From Primorskyibacter marinus (GTDB lineage Bacteria; Pseudomonadota; Alphaproteobacteria; Rhodobacterales; Rhodobacteraceae), in assembly GCF_003313245.1 (NCBI RefSeq), contig NZ_QJSD01000011.1, forward strand, positions 1 to 64,000: a stretch of 64,000 nt of DNA, in the 5' to 3' direction. Positions 7,062 through 16,178 of this stretch are shown here, in pieces. A model generated the notes under the pieces. It was not told the DNA's origin. It did no database searches and saw nothing but the letters and a program-made list of their open reading frames with translations. Numbering within the stretch: position 1 is the stretch's first letter; each line of letters begins with the position of its first letter. Both the position numbers and the translations under genes were made by a program.

Positions 7062-9935
7062 TCAGGACTCCTTTTCGTCGGCGGGCGGGGTTTCGCGGCC
7101 CGGATTCACGTCCATCGGGAAGATGTTGACCTGCTCGCCAGTGCGGCGGGACATGCTTGACAGGCTGTGCAGCGCCAGCATGACGGCACCCACAACGGTC
7201 AGGAACACACCGGTGTCAAAGGCCATGGCGGTTGCCCATTCGAACTCTTCTATTGGCGGGATATGAATATAGCCGTAGGACGAACTCAGGAACTGCCGAC
7301 CTGCCAGCCATGAGCCCATGCCGGTGAGCGCCGCGAGCATCACACCCGCCGCAATGACGGCATGATAGTGAAAGCGCTGGCGTTCCTCGGCCCAGGCGAA
7401 CCCGGATGCCATGTACTGCATCAACAGCGCGATGGCGACGATCAGCCCCGCGATGAACCCGCCGCCGGGCGCGTTGTGGCCCCGCAGGAAGATATAGGCC
7501 CCGACCATGATCGCAATCGGCATGATCATCCGGGTGATGACCACCATCATCAGGGGGTGGCGGTCGCCCGCCTCGTCTTCGTCAGGGCCCCAGTTGACCA
7601 GCCAGCGCCCACCGGGACCACGCAGCACGCCCATGGTCAGGGCGTAGATGACCAGCGCGGCGATGCCCAGAACGATGATCTCGCCGAATGTATCGAAGCC
7701 ACGGAAATCAACCAGGATCACGTTGACCACATTCGTGCCGCCGCCGCCCTTGTAGGAGTTGGCAAGATGGAAGGCAGAGATGCTTTCCGCCGCGAAGTCC
7801 CGCATCAGGATGGCATAGGTCAGCACCGACACCGCCAGACCGGTGCCGCCTGCAATAACGGCGTCCCGGATACGACGGGGTGCACCGCTTTCGACAGGCG
7901 TGCGCCGGGGCAGGAAGTTCAGTGCCAGCAGCAGCAGAATGATCGTGACAACCTCGACAGAGATCTGCGTCAGGGCAAGATCGGGTGCCGAGAAGAAGAC
8001 AAAGGCCATTGATACGGCCAGACCGATCACACCCAGCAGGACCAGCGCCAGGATGCGGTTGCGGTGGAACGCGATGATACATCCGGTGGAAATCACCAAA
8101 AGCACCCAGCCAATCGCCATGATCGGATTGATCGGCAGCGCGTCGCGGGTTGTCGGCCCAATCGGGCTTTCGACCCAGGCGAAGACACCGGCTGCGGTGA
8201 TGGCGGCGGCGAAGATCGCCCCGTAGCGGGTGATCGACCCGTTATGCAGCGCGTCGGTCAGCCAATGCGACCCCAGTGTCGCCGCGCGTGTGATGGCGTC
8301 GAAGATCACTTTCGCCTCGGGGCGCGGGGCGGCATTCCAGCCGCGCGCCAGAAGCCGGTGCTGTGACAGCAGCAGCGCCCCGGCAGCGACCGCAATCACC
8401 GACATCCAGAAGGCCGGAACCAGCCCATGCCAATGCGCGATATGCGCGTGAGGATGCCCCCCCGTCACCGCCGCTGCCGTCACATCGACCAGCGGACCGG
8501 CGATCAGGTTCGGCATCAGACCGATAAGGACGACCAGAACCACCAGCAGGGCAGGGGCGGCCCACATGCCGAAGCCCGGATCATGCGGCTTCGCGGGATA
8601 GTCGTCGCGTTTGGGACCAAGGAAGACATGCACGATCAGCCGCAGCGAATAGGCGACAGAGAATACCGCGCCGAAGGTCGCAAGTGCGGGCAGGATCCAC
8701 GGGTTGTTCAGCCATGCGGTATGTGCGGCCTCCTCCAGCATCATTTCCTTGGACAGGAAGCCGTTGAGCGGCGGGATGCCGGCCATCGACAGCGCCGCGA
8801 TGGTCACGATGACAAAGGTCACAGGCATCAGATGCCGCAGCCCGCCCAGACGCTTGATGTCGCGCGTATGGGCCTCGTGATCGACGATACCCGCGCACAT
8901 GAACAGCGACGCCTTGAACGTGGCATGGTTGATGATGTGGAACACGGCGATCAATGCGGCAGCCTCTGTGCCGAACCCCAGAAGCATGGTGATCAGGCCA
9001 AGATGACTGACCGTCGAGAACGCCAGAAGCGCCTTGAGATCATCCTTGAACAGCGCGATCACCGCGCCCAGCACCATGGTTATCAGGCCGGTGGTGGCGA
9101 CGATATAGAACCATTCCGGCGTGCCCGACAGAACCGGCCACATCCGCGCCATCAGGAACAGGCCCGCCTTCACCATCGTGGCGGAATGCAGATAGGCCGA
9201 AACGGGCGTCGGTGCGGCCATCGCATGCGGCAGCCAGAAGTGAAACGGGAACTGAGCCGATTTGGTGAAACAGCCGATCAGGATCAGGATCAGCGCGGGC
9301 AGGTAGTAGGGGCTGGCTTGAATCAGCTCCTTGTTTTGCAGGATCACCGACAGATCGAAGCTGCCGACGATCTGGCCAAGGATCAGCATGCCCGCAATCA
9401 TCGCCAGCCCGCCAAGCCCGGTGACGGTCAGCGCCATGCGTGCGCCCTGACGGCCCTCGGGCAGATGCTTCCAATAGCCGATCAACAGAAAAGACGATAG
9501 CGAGGTCAGTTCCCAGAAAACCAGCAAAAGCAAGATGTTGTCGGACAGAACAATCCCGACCATCGCGCCCTGAAAAAGCAGCAGGTAGGTGTAGAACTGC
9601 CCCATCGGGTCTTCGCGGCTCAGGTAGAACCGGGCATAGAGGATGATCAGCATCCCGATGCCAAGGATCAATCCGGCAAAGAGCAGGCCCAGCCCGTCGA
9701 GCATGAAATTGACGTTCAGCCCCAGCATCGGCAGCCATTCGAGCTGGAATTGCAGAACCTCGCCGCGCATTACCGCGGGGGCCGACAGCATCAGCAGGAT
9801 GAAAGCCAGCGCGCTGGCCATGAATGTGTAAGTGGCGCAGGCCGTGCGTCCCGCATGGATCATCACGCCCGGTATCAGGGCTCCGACAAATGGCAAGGCG
9901 GCAATGATGGGAAGAAAAATGCCGCCGGTGTCCAT
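7062..9935 (-). CDS. mnhA: Fused Mrp Na+/H+ antiporter subunits A and B
   Basis: A 957-residue fusion. Residues about 1-780 are MrpA, a NuoL-like proton pump with LLFQGAMVGIVLSDNILLLL, FWELTSLSSFLLIGYWKH and SAQFPFHFWLPHAMAAPTPV, followed by the MrpA C-terminal extension. Residues about 800-930 are MrpB (LRGHNAPGGGFIAGLIVA, then FDTGVFLTVVGAVMLALH). The AB fusion replaces a separate mnhB and is the group 2 or Pha layout common in alphaproteobacteria. It is the first gene of the operon, so the promoter should lie between 9936 and about 10080. Expected role: sodium and pH homeostasis. Confidence 0.95.
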   Translation of the reverse strand: MDTGGIFLPIIAALPFVGALIPGVMIHAGRTACATYTFMASALAFILLMLSAPAVMRGEVLQFQLEWLPMLGLNVNFMLDGLGLLFAGLILGIGMLIILYARFYLSREDPMGQFYTYLLLFQGAMVGIVLSDNILLLLVFWELTSLSSFLLIGYWKHLPEGRQGARMALTVTGLGGLAMIAGMLILGQIVGSFDLSVILQNKELIQASPYYLPALILILIGCFTKSAQFPFHFWLPHAMAAPTPVSAYLHSATMVKAGLFLMARMWPVLSGTPEWFYIVATTGLITMVLGAVIALFKDDLKALLAFSTVSHLGLITMLLGFGTEAAALIAVFHIINHATFKASLFMCAGIVDHEAHTRDIKRLGGLRHLMPVTFVIVTIAALSMAGIPPLNGFLSKEMMLEEAAHTAWLNNPWILPALATFGAVFSVAYSLRLIVHVFLGPKRDDYPAKPHDPGFGMWAAPALLVVLVVLIGLMPNLIAGPLVDVTAAAVTGGHPHAHIAHWHGLVPAFWMSVIAVAAGALLLSQHRLLARGWNAAPRPEAKVIFDAITRAATLGSHWLTDALHNGSITRYGAIFAAAITAAGVFAWVESPIGPTTRDALPINPIMAIGWVLLVISTGCIIAFHRNRILALVLLGVIGLAVSMAFVFFSAPDLALTQISVEVVTIILLLLALNFLPRRTPVESGAPRRIRDAVIAGGTGLAVSVLTYAILMRDFAAESISAFHLANSYKGGGGTNVVNVILVDFRGFDTFGEIIVLGIAALVIYALTMGVLRGPGGRWLVNWGPDEDEAGDRHPLMMVVITRMIMPIAIMVGAYIFLRGHNAPGGGFIAGLIVAIALLMQYMASGFAWAEERQRFHYHAVIAAGVMLAALTGMGSWLAGRQFLSSSYGYIHIPPIEEFEWATAMAFDTGVFLTVVGAVMLALHSLSSMSRRTGEQVNIFPMDVNPGRETPPADEKES

Positions 9936-10087
9936 TCAGCCTGTCCTTTCAGTTCTGTGTCGTCTTTCCCGAAGCTCACCTGCCCGGTTTCATACCGATG
10001 CCGGTTCGATTCTGGCCCGGATGTTTCCGGGAAATTTCATGGCAACCTCTGCTGCCCGGTCTGGGTCGAGGTCCGCTGCGCGCCCCT

Positions 10088-10318
10088 CTAAGTGTTCTGT
10101 GCCAGCATCGCCGCATTTCCGGCGCTTTTGGCGTAGGTGTGGCGAACCATAGCGGTTGCCCGCTCTTGTGGCCCAAGCGCCGTTTCCGCGCCGCGTCCCA
10201 TGCGCTTGTTCAACAACGACACCTTTGGCGCAAGACCCTTTTCTGCGGCTAACGCGCAGGCAATGTCCACCTCCTTGCGAAACAGCGACAATTTGAAGCC
10301 GGTCGCAAATCCGCTACC
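10088..10318 (-). pseudogene. C-terminal remnant of a 3-hydroxyisobutyrate dehydrogenase-like enzyme
   Basis: The minus-strand frame reads GSGFATGFKLSLFRKEVDIA, then CALAAEKGLAPKVSLLNKRM, then AALGP-like ETALGPQERATAMVRHTYAK. This resembles the C-terminal helical domain of beta-hydroxyacid dehydrogenases, where a phenylalanine plus Lys-Asp-(Leu/Val)-Asp-Ile-Ala segment follows the catalytic lysine. The Rossmann domain and catalytic lysine are not present upstream, so this is a decayed fragment. The rest of the 549-bp gap between mnhA and the next gene shows nothing else convincing. Confidence 0.55.
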
Positions 10319-10484
10319 CCGTTGGCAGCCGGTGAGCCCCCACGCCCCCAAGTTCCAAGAACGTGAACCGCATTAGTCCTTTTCACCCACTTTCCTGTCC
10401 ATCCGCAATGCAACACGCCAACGGATACGGCGTCAAGCAGTTGAAACCGCGCCATTGATGCCCGAACGCCGTGTCATAGGGCAT

Positions 10485-11147
10485 TCAGCCAGACGGAGAT
10501 TGCGAACGGTCTTGCGCGTCAAAATGTTCCACCACCAGATCGGCGCGCCTGCTTTCGCGGATCACTGTCCGCGCATTGGGCAGATCATTGCCTTCCATTT
10601 TCGTAATCAGCTCGACCCCTTGCAGCGTATCCCAGCGTTCTGCCAGCCGTCTTTCCAGCTCTGCAAAGGGCACTTCCAGAAAGACGGTCAGGTCAAACTG
10701 CGCGGCCAGCTCGCCCCATGGCGCTTGGTTCAAGAGAAGATAATTTCCCTCAGCGATGACGTGGCGCACCGATTGCGGGATCAGCCGGGCACCCGCGCGG
10801 GCGATCTCGATAGAGCGGTCAAAGACCGGTACGGCGATTTCCGGATCGCAATTCGCCCGCATCCGCGACAGCATATGCGCAAACCCCGCCACATCGAATG
10901 TGTGCGGCGCGCCTTTTCGCGCACGCCAGCCGCGGGCATTCAGAACCGTATCATCATAGTGATACCCATCCATCGGCAGAACGGCGGCGCTTCCCGGCGT
11001 CGCGGCATTCAACGCCTCGACCAGCTTATCAGCCAAAGTCGACTTGCCTGATCCCGGCGCGCCCGCGATCGCGGTCAGGTATCTTTCGGTGCCGGGCTGC
11101 GCGCGCAGTTTTTCGCACAGCGCGTCGATGGTGATTGTCTGCGGCAT
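10485..11147 (-). CDS. P-loop nucleoside/sugar kinase-like protein
   Basis: A 220-residue kinase of the uridine kinase/pantothenate kinase-like P-loop family. The Walker A motif is AIAGAPGSGKST at residues about 25-36, followed by VLPMDGYHYDDTVLNARG, the substrate-side DGYH segment, then VIAEGNYLLLNQAPW and the LID-like RRLAERW. This family includes FrcK-like proteins near sugar transporters; the substrate cannot be read from sequence. The start at 11147 is chosen because GGAGG lies upstream and the P-loop spacing is right; an open frame continues upstream without family resemblance. Confidence 0.82.
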   Translation of the reverse strand: MPQTITIDALCEKLRAQPGTERYLTAIAGAPGSGKSTLADKLVEALNAATPGSAAVLPMDGYHYDDTVLNARGWRARKGAPHTFDVAGFAHMLSRMRANCDPEIAVPVFDRSIEIARAGARLIPQSVRHVIAEGNYLLLNQAPWGELAAQFDLTVFLEVPFAELERRLAERWDTLQGVELITKMEGNDLPNARTVIRESRRADLVVEHFDAQDRSQSPSG

Positions 11148-11329
11148 GACGGGCCTCCGGTGGGCGGATTGCAATGGGTTGGCGCAGCATGGGCGCATCA
11201 CCTGCGGGTCGCAAGCGGATCCGTGTCTGGCGCGGGGCAGAGGGGCCGGCGGCCTTGGTCCCTTGCCGGTATTATCTGCTTGTCGCGCCCCGCAATGGTG
11301 CAGAGACACCGCAATCAGGACCGGTGGGG

Positions 11330-12946
11330 TCAGGGCGTTGGGGAAAGATCGGGCGCGCCCTCCAGCCAAGCATACGCGTTCGGCGGAAGGTTCAGCGACG
11401 TGCCGTCAAGCGTGGCGGTTGAGGGACCGACGAGTTCAGTCGCGCCGATCTCCAGCCTGTGCGGCTCTGGCGAAAGGTTGAAAATGCAGGTCAGCACCTG
11501 TTCCTCAGCCTCTCGTGTGAAGGCAAGGATCGGTTCGGGCAGATCGATGAACCGGGTCTTGCCGACTGCCAAGGCCGGGTTGGCCTTGCGCCATGCGATG
11601 ATCTGTCGATAGACGTGCAGCACGCTGTCGTTCTGCGCCTCTTGCGCACTGACCGCGCGGGTCTGATGCGGTTCCTTGACCGGCAGCCATGGCTTGGCGG
11701 TCGAAAATCCGCCATTGGTGGCCTCTGCGTCCCAGACCATCGGGCTGCGGCAGCCGTCGCGACCCTTGTTTTCGGGCCAGAAGCGCAGGCCGGGCGGGTC
11801 GGTCAACTCGCTGTATTCCAGCTCTGCTTGCGGCAGGCCCAGTTCCTCGCCCTGATAGATGCCGATCGTGCCTTCGAAACTGAACAGCAAGGCGGCCATC
11901 TGGCGCGCAAGCATGTCCTGGTCCAACGCATGTTCGGCCCAGCGGGTCACATGGCGCGGCACATCGTGGTTGGAGAACGACCAGGACGGCCAGCCATCCG
12001 GCGCGCCGTTCTGGAAGCTTTCAATGGTGCGGCGGAAATGCGCGGCGGTGAAGGTCGGGCCCAGCATCTCGAAGCTGTAGCACATGTGCAGCCGGTCGGT
12101 GCCGCGCGTGTAATCGGCCATGATGTCAATCGCCGTCTGGCCGCCATCACCGACCTCGCCCACCATCATGCGGGCGTCAAATTCATCCGTCAGCGCGCGC
12201 AACCGCTTGAGGAAGGCGATATTTTCGGGCCGGTTCTTGGAATAGATATGTTGCTGCATCCCGTAAGTGTCGGTCGCCATTTCCTGATGCCCGTCCGGGT
12301 TGGGCGGGTTGTCGCGCAATTCCTGATCGTGGAAATAGTAGTTCACCGTATCAAGGCGGAAGCCATCGACGCCGCGTTCCAGCCAAAAGCGCATCGTATC
12401 CAGCAGCGCGTCCTGCACGGCGGGCATATGCATGTTCAGGTCCGGCTGTTCGATCAGGAAATTATGCAGGTAGTATTGCCTGCGGCGCGGTTCCCACTCC
12501 CATGCCGGGCCGCCAAAGACCGACGGCCAGTTGTTGGGCGGGGTGCCGTCAGGGTTCGGATCGGCCCAGACATACCAGTCGGCCTTGGGGTTGGTCCGGT
12601 CGGCGCGACTTTCGGCGAACCAGTCATGCTTGTCCGACGTGTGGCTGATGACCTGATCAATAATGACCTTCAGGCCAAGCTTATGCGCGCGGTCTATCAG
12701 CGCATCGAAATCCGCAAGACTGCCGAATAACGGGTCGATGTCGGTATAGTCCGACACGTCATAGCCCATATCCTTCATCGGCGAGGTGAAGACCGGACTA
12801 AGCCAGATCGCATCGGCACCCAGCCCCGCGATGTGATCCAGCCGCGAGGTGATACCGCGAAGATCACCGATGCCGTTCCCCGTGGCATCCTGATAGGAGC
12901 GGGGGTAGATCTGATAAACAATTGCGCCACGCCACCATTCAGCCAT
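11330..12946 (-). CDS. aglA: GH13 family alpha-glucosidase
   Basis: A 538-residue cytoplasmic glycoside hydrolase of family 13 (oligo-1,6-glucosidase/alpha-glucosidase type). The (beta/alpha)8 motifs are in order: AIWLSPVFTSPMKDMGYDVS, VIIDQVISHTSDKH, GFRLDTVN with nucleophile Asp199, MVGEVGD with acid/base Glu264, and FSNHDVPR with Asp328. There is no signal peptide. The ATG at 12946 follows AGGAG; a TTG one codon earlier is less likely. No sugar ABC transporter is adjacent, so substrate supply is not shown. Expected action is on maltose, sucrose or related small alpha-glucosides. Confidence 0.92.
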   Translation of the reverse strand: MAEWWRGAIVYQIYPRSYQDATGNGIGDLRGITSRLDHIAGLGADAIWLSPVFTSPMKDMGYDVSDYTDIDPLFGSLADFDALIDRAHKLGLKVIIDQVISHTSDKHDWFAESRADRTNPKADWYVWADPNPDGTPPNNWPSVFGGPAWEWEPRRRQYYLHNFLIEQPDLNMHMPAVQDALLDTMRFWLERGVDGFRLDTVNYYFHDQELRDNPPNPDGHQEMATDTYGMQQHIYSKNRPENIAFLKRLRALTDEFDARMMVGEVGDGGQTAIDIMADYTRGTDRLHMCYSFEMLGPTFTAAHFRRTIESFQNGAPDGWPSWSFSNHDVPRHVTRWAEHALDQDMLARQMAALLFSFEGTIGIYQGEELGLPQAELEYSELTDPPGLRFWPENKGRDGCRSPMVWDAEATNGGFSTAKPWLPVKEPHQTRAVSAQEAQNDSVLHVYRQIIAWRKANPALAVGKTRFIDLPEPILAFTREAEEQVLTCIFNLSPEPHRLEIGATELVGPSTATLDGTSLNLPPNAYAWLEGAPDLSPTP

Positions 12947-13266
12947 CAAAAGAACTCCTTGTGGATCGCGAGGATCTCGCGCTCGGTGCAGGCACCGCTG
13001 CGCGATTCGTCCATGTTAGCGATACCAGAGATCGCCTTGAAGCGCATAACGGCGCGACATCGGCTTGCACAAGCATCCGATCAGGAAGGGCCGGTCCCGC
13101 GCATCGAAGGCCCTCTATGCGATAATCAAACGCGGCGCTTGCGCGTTATGCTTGCGCGGCGCGCCGTTTTGCCGGTTTCGCTGACGTGCAAACCAGTGGT
13201 CGCTGTAGACAACTGACCCGCAGAGGCTAAGGTTCCGCTGGAGATTTCATGACCAGGGAGGATAAC
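12947..13266. other. 320-bp gap between divergent aglA and the TRAP operon
   Basis: Presumed to hold both promoters. No gene is visible. The only structure seen is a direct repeat CTTGCGCG at 13138-13145 and 13151-13158 followed by the palindrome GGCGCGCC, which might be an operator but matches no motif I know. Confidence 0.5.
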
Positions 13267-14304
13267 ATGAGACGGAATTTTCTGACGACGGCCATTGCGG
13301 CCACGGTGATCGGTCTTGCGGGCACAACTGCCACGCTTGCACAGGAATACACGTTCAAGCTGCACCATTTTCTGGGGGCCAAGGCACCGGCGCAGACCCA
13401 GATGCTGGAGCCGTGGATAAAACAGGTCGAGGAAAACTCTGGCGGTCGGGTCAAGATAGAGATCTTTCCCGCGATGTCGCTTGGCGGCAAGCCGCCAGAG
13501 CTGGTTCAGCAGGCCCGCGACGGCGTCGTGGATCTGGTCTGGACGGTCAACGGCTACACGCCGGGCCTGTTCACCCGCACCGAGGTGTTTGAGCTTCCGG
13601 GCGTTTACACCAATGACCCCGTCGCCACCAATCTGGCCATGTACGACATGTTCGAAGATGACCTGAAAGAGGAATACAAAGGTCTGGAGGTCATGTGGCT
13701 GCATGTCCATGCCGGGCAGGCGATGATGATGGTCGACAAAGAGGTCCGCAGCCCGGCCGATCTGGAGGGGATGAAGATGCGCATCCCCACCCGCACCGGC
13801 GCGTGGGTGATCGAGGCGCTGGGCGCGGCCCCGCTGGCGACACCGGTGCCGGAGGTTCCGACGGCGCTGTCCAAGAAGGTGATCGACGGCACGCTGCTGC
13901 CATGGGAGATCATCCCGCCGCTGAAGCTTCAGAACCAGATCGAATATTTCATCGAAGGCCATGAAAAGACCCGTCTGGGCACGACCACGTTTCAGGTGTC
14001 GATGAACGGTGAACGCTGGAACGGTTTGCCTGACGACATCAAGAAGGCGTTCAGCGACGCGTCGGGCCGTGACTGGTGGGGACAGGTCGGCGAATACTGG
14101 CGCGCCTCGGATGACTTTGGCATCAGCCTGGCCGAGAAAGCCGGCAAGCAGCATGTCACGCTGAGCGAAGAGGAAACCGCTGCCTTCATGTCGCAACTTG
14201 AACCGGTCGTTCAGAAATGGGTCGATGATGTGACCTCCAAGGGCATCGACGGCGCGGATCTGGTGGAAAAGGCGCGTAGCCTGTCCAAACAGAATGCGAT
14301 GTAA
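13267..14304 (+). CDS. dctP: TRAP transporter substrate-binding protein (DctP family)
   Basis: A 345-residue periplasmic solute receptor. A Sec signal peptide covers residues 1 to about 25 (MRRNFLTTAIAATVIGLAG, then ATLAQ). The DctP fold shows FKLHHFLGAKAPAQ near the N terminus and the ligand-binding region DLEGMKMRIPTRTGAWVIEA with the conserved Arg that usually binds a carboxylate. The start at 13267 has GGGAGG upstream; an in-frame ATG 18 bp earlier is not preferred. Likely ligand is an organic acid; identity is unknown. It heads a dctPQM operon. Confidence 0.93.
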   Translation: MRRNFLTTAIAATVIGLAGTTATLAQEYTFKLHHFLGAKAPAQTQMLEPWIKQVEENSGGRVKIEIFPAMSLGGKPPELVQQARDGVVDLVWTVNGYTPGLFTRTEVFELPGVYTNDPVATNLAMYDMFEDDLKEEYKGLEVMWLHVHAGQAMMMVDKEVRSPADLEGMKMRIPTRTGAWVIEALGAAPLATPVPEVPTALSKKVIDGTLLPWEIIPPLKLQNQIEYFIEGHEKTRLGTTTFQVSMNGERWNGLPDDIKKAFSDASGRDWWGQVGEYWRASDDFGISLAEKAGKQHVTLSEEETAAFMSQLEPVVQKWVDDVTSKGIDGADLVEKARSLSKQNAM

Positions 14305-14309
14305 TCCGC

Positions 14310-14810
14310 ATGGCTGACATGCACCTCGCATCGGGAACGGGGCCTTTGGGCCTCGTTTCGCGTCTGATCACGGGCTGGGCGCTGCTGGGCGGTCTTGTCC
14401 TGCTGGCGGTCGTTCTGATGAACACATGGTCGGTGATCGGCAATCAGTTCGGCATGCCGTTCCCCGGCGATTTCGAGATGACAGAGGTTGGCATCTGCGT
14501 CGCCGCTTTTGCTTTTCTGCCTTACTGCCAACTGTCCGGCGCGAATGTGACCGCCGACATCTTCACCAGCGGGGCAAGCCCTTTCTGGCTGGCGATCTTC
14601 TCGCTTGCGGCATCCGTGGTCGCGCTGGCATTCTCGGGGCTGCTGCTGTGGCGGATGTATGCCGGACTGCTTGATCAGAAGAATTACGAATACACGACGG
14701 CGATCCTGCAATTCCCGCATTGGCTGGCCTTTATCCCGATCCTCATTTCGCTGGCGCTTCTGGCGGTGGCCTCGATCATGACACTCGCCGCTTCGGCGCG
14801 ACAACTCTGA
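14310..14810 (+). CDS. dctQ: TRAP transporter small permease (DctQ family)
   Basis: A 166-residue integral membrane protein with four hydrophobic segments, including VSRLITGWALLGGLVLLAVV and WLAFIPILISLALLAVASIM. The conserved FEMTEVGICVAAFAFLPYCQ stretch before the second loop is typical of DctQ. It begins five bases after dctP and ends ten bases before dctM, so the three are co-transcribed. It forms the membrane complex with the large permease. Confidence 0.92.
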   Translation: MADMHLASGTGPLGLVSRLITGWALLGGLVLLAVVLMNTWSVIGNQFGMPFPGDFEMTEVGICVAAFAFLPYCQLSGANVTADIFTSGASPFWLAIFSLAASVVALAFSGLLLWRMYAGLLDQKNYEYTTAILQFPHWLAFIPILISLALLAVASIMTLAASARQL

Positions 14811-14820
14811 AGGCGGCGAC

Positions 14821-16176
14821 ATGGATGCATTGATGATCGGGTTTCTGGGCCTCGGCGTGCTCGTTCTGCTGATCGGCCTGCGCATGCCGATCGCCTATTC
14901 GATGATTCTGGTGGGCGGGGTGGGCGTGACCATCCTGAACGGCCCGTCGATCTTCTTCTCGCAGCTCAAGACCTTGGCCTACGGCCAATTCTCCATCTAT
15001 GATCTGTCAGTCGTGCCGATGTTCGTGCTGATGGGCAATTTCTCGACCAAGGCGGGGCTGAGCCGGGCGTTGTTCCGCGCCGCCTCTGTCTGGCTGGGCT
15101 GGATGCGCGGCGGCGTCGCGATGGCGGCCATCGCGGCCTGTGCGGGGTTTGGCGCGGTCTGCGGCTCGTCGCTTGCCACCGCGTCCACCATGGGGCAGGT
15201 CGCCCTGCCAGAGCTGAAACGCTACAAATATTCCGACGCGCTTGGCACCGGCACGCTGGCGGCAGGCGGCGTGCTTGGCATCCTGATCCCGCCCTCGGTG
15301 GTGCTGGTCATCTATGCCGTGATCGTCGAGGCGAATATCGTCACCATGTTCATGGCGGCGATGATCCCCGGCATCATCGCGGTGCTGCTGTTTCTTGTGA
15401 CCATCGGCATCTATGTGCGCCTCAACCCCAATGCCGGGCCTGCGGGCGAATTGGCCGACCGGGCAGAGTTCATCTCGTCCCTGATTGATGTCATCCCGGT
15501 CGTGCTGGTTTTCGGTCTGGTGATCGGCGGCATCTATGGCGGGTTCTTCAACCCTACGCCCGCGGCGGCAGTGGGCTGCGTTCTGGTCTGGCTGTACGGT
15601 GCCGTGCGCGGTTTTATCAAGGTGAAAGAGACGCGTGACGCATTGCTGGAGACCGCAAAAACCACCGGCATGATCTACCTGATCCTGCTGGGTGCGGAAA
15701 TGCTCAAGATCTTCATGTCGCGCGGCGGGGTTCCGCAAGCGGTGGCAGAATGGATGGCCAATTCCGGCCTCGCGCCAATGACGATCCTTGTGATCCTGTT
15801 GGTGGCCTTGATCTTTCTGGGCATGCTGATGGACAGCCTGTCGATGATCCTTCTGGCCATTCCGTTCTTCTGGCCGGTGCTGGTGGAAATCAACGGCGGC
15901 GATTACGTCATGGCGGCCGAGGCGGGCTTTGGCATGACCTCCGAGGATCTCAAGGTCTGGTTCGGGGTTCTGGCGTTGATCGTGGTGGAGCTGGGGCTGA
16001 TCACGCCCCCTGTGGGCATGAACGTCTTTGTCATATCGGCCATCGCCAAGGATGTGCCCATGCGCGAGACTTTCGCCGGCGTGATGCCGTTCTTTCTGGC
16101 AGAGCTGGTCCGCGTCGCAATCCTGTTGGCCTTTCCGGCGCTGACGCTCTGGCTGCCAACCTATCTCGGAGGATAA
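14821..16176 (+). CDS. dctM: TRAP transporter large permease (DctM family)
   Basis: A 451-residue transporter with about twelve membrane segments. DctM hallmarks include LRMPIAYSMILVGGVGV, FVLMGNFSTKAGLSRALFRA, GSSLATASTMGQVALPELKR, and GGVLGILIPPSVVLVIYAV. The last section (ELGLITPPVGMNVFVISAIA) is also canonical. It imports the ligand held by the receptor protein using an ion gradient. The following enzyme gene starts two bases after its stop. Confidence 0.94.
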   Translation: MDALMIGFLGLGVLVLLIGLRMPIAYSMILVGGVGVTILNGPSIFFSQLKTLAYGQFSIYDLSVVPMFVLMGNFSTKAGLSRALFRAASVWLGWMRGGVAMAAIAACAGFGAVCGSSLATASTMGQVALPELKRYKYSDALGTGTLAAGGVLGILIPPSVVLVIYAVIVEANIVTMFMAAMIPGIIAVLLFLVTIGIYVRLNPNAGPAGELADRAEFISSLIDVIPVVLVFGLVIGGIYGGFFNPTPAAAVGCVLVWLYGAVRGFIKVKETRDALLETAKTTGMIYLILLGAEMLKIFMSRGGVPQAVAEWMANSGLAPMTILVILLVALIFLGMLMDSLSMILLAIPFFWPVLVEINGGDYVMAAEAGFGMTSEDLKVWFGVLALIVVELGLITPPVGMNVFVISAIAKDVPMRETFAGVMPFFLAELVRVAILLAFPALTLWLPTYLGG

Positions 16177-16178
16177 CC

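Noticed and set aside
15750-16178. Upstream extension of the thiamine diphosphate enzyme
   Set aside because: The extension would overlap dctM in another frame; the real start is at 16179, which has a ribosome site and the family N terminus.
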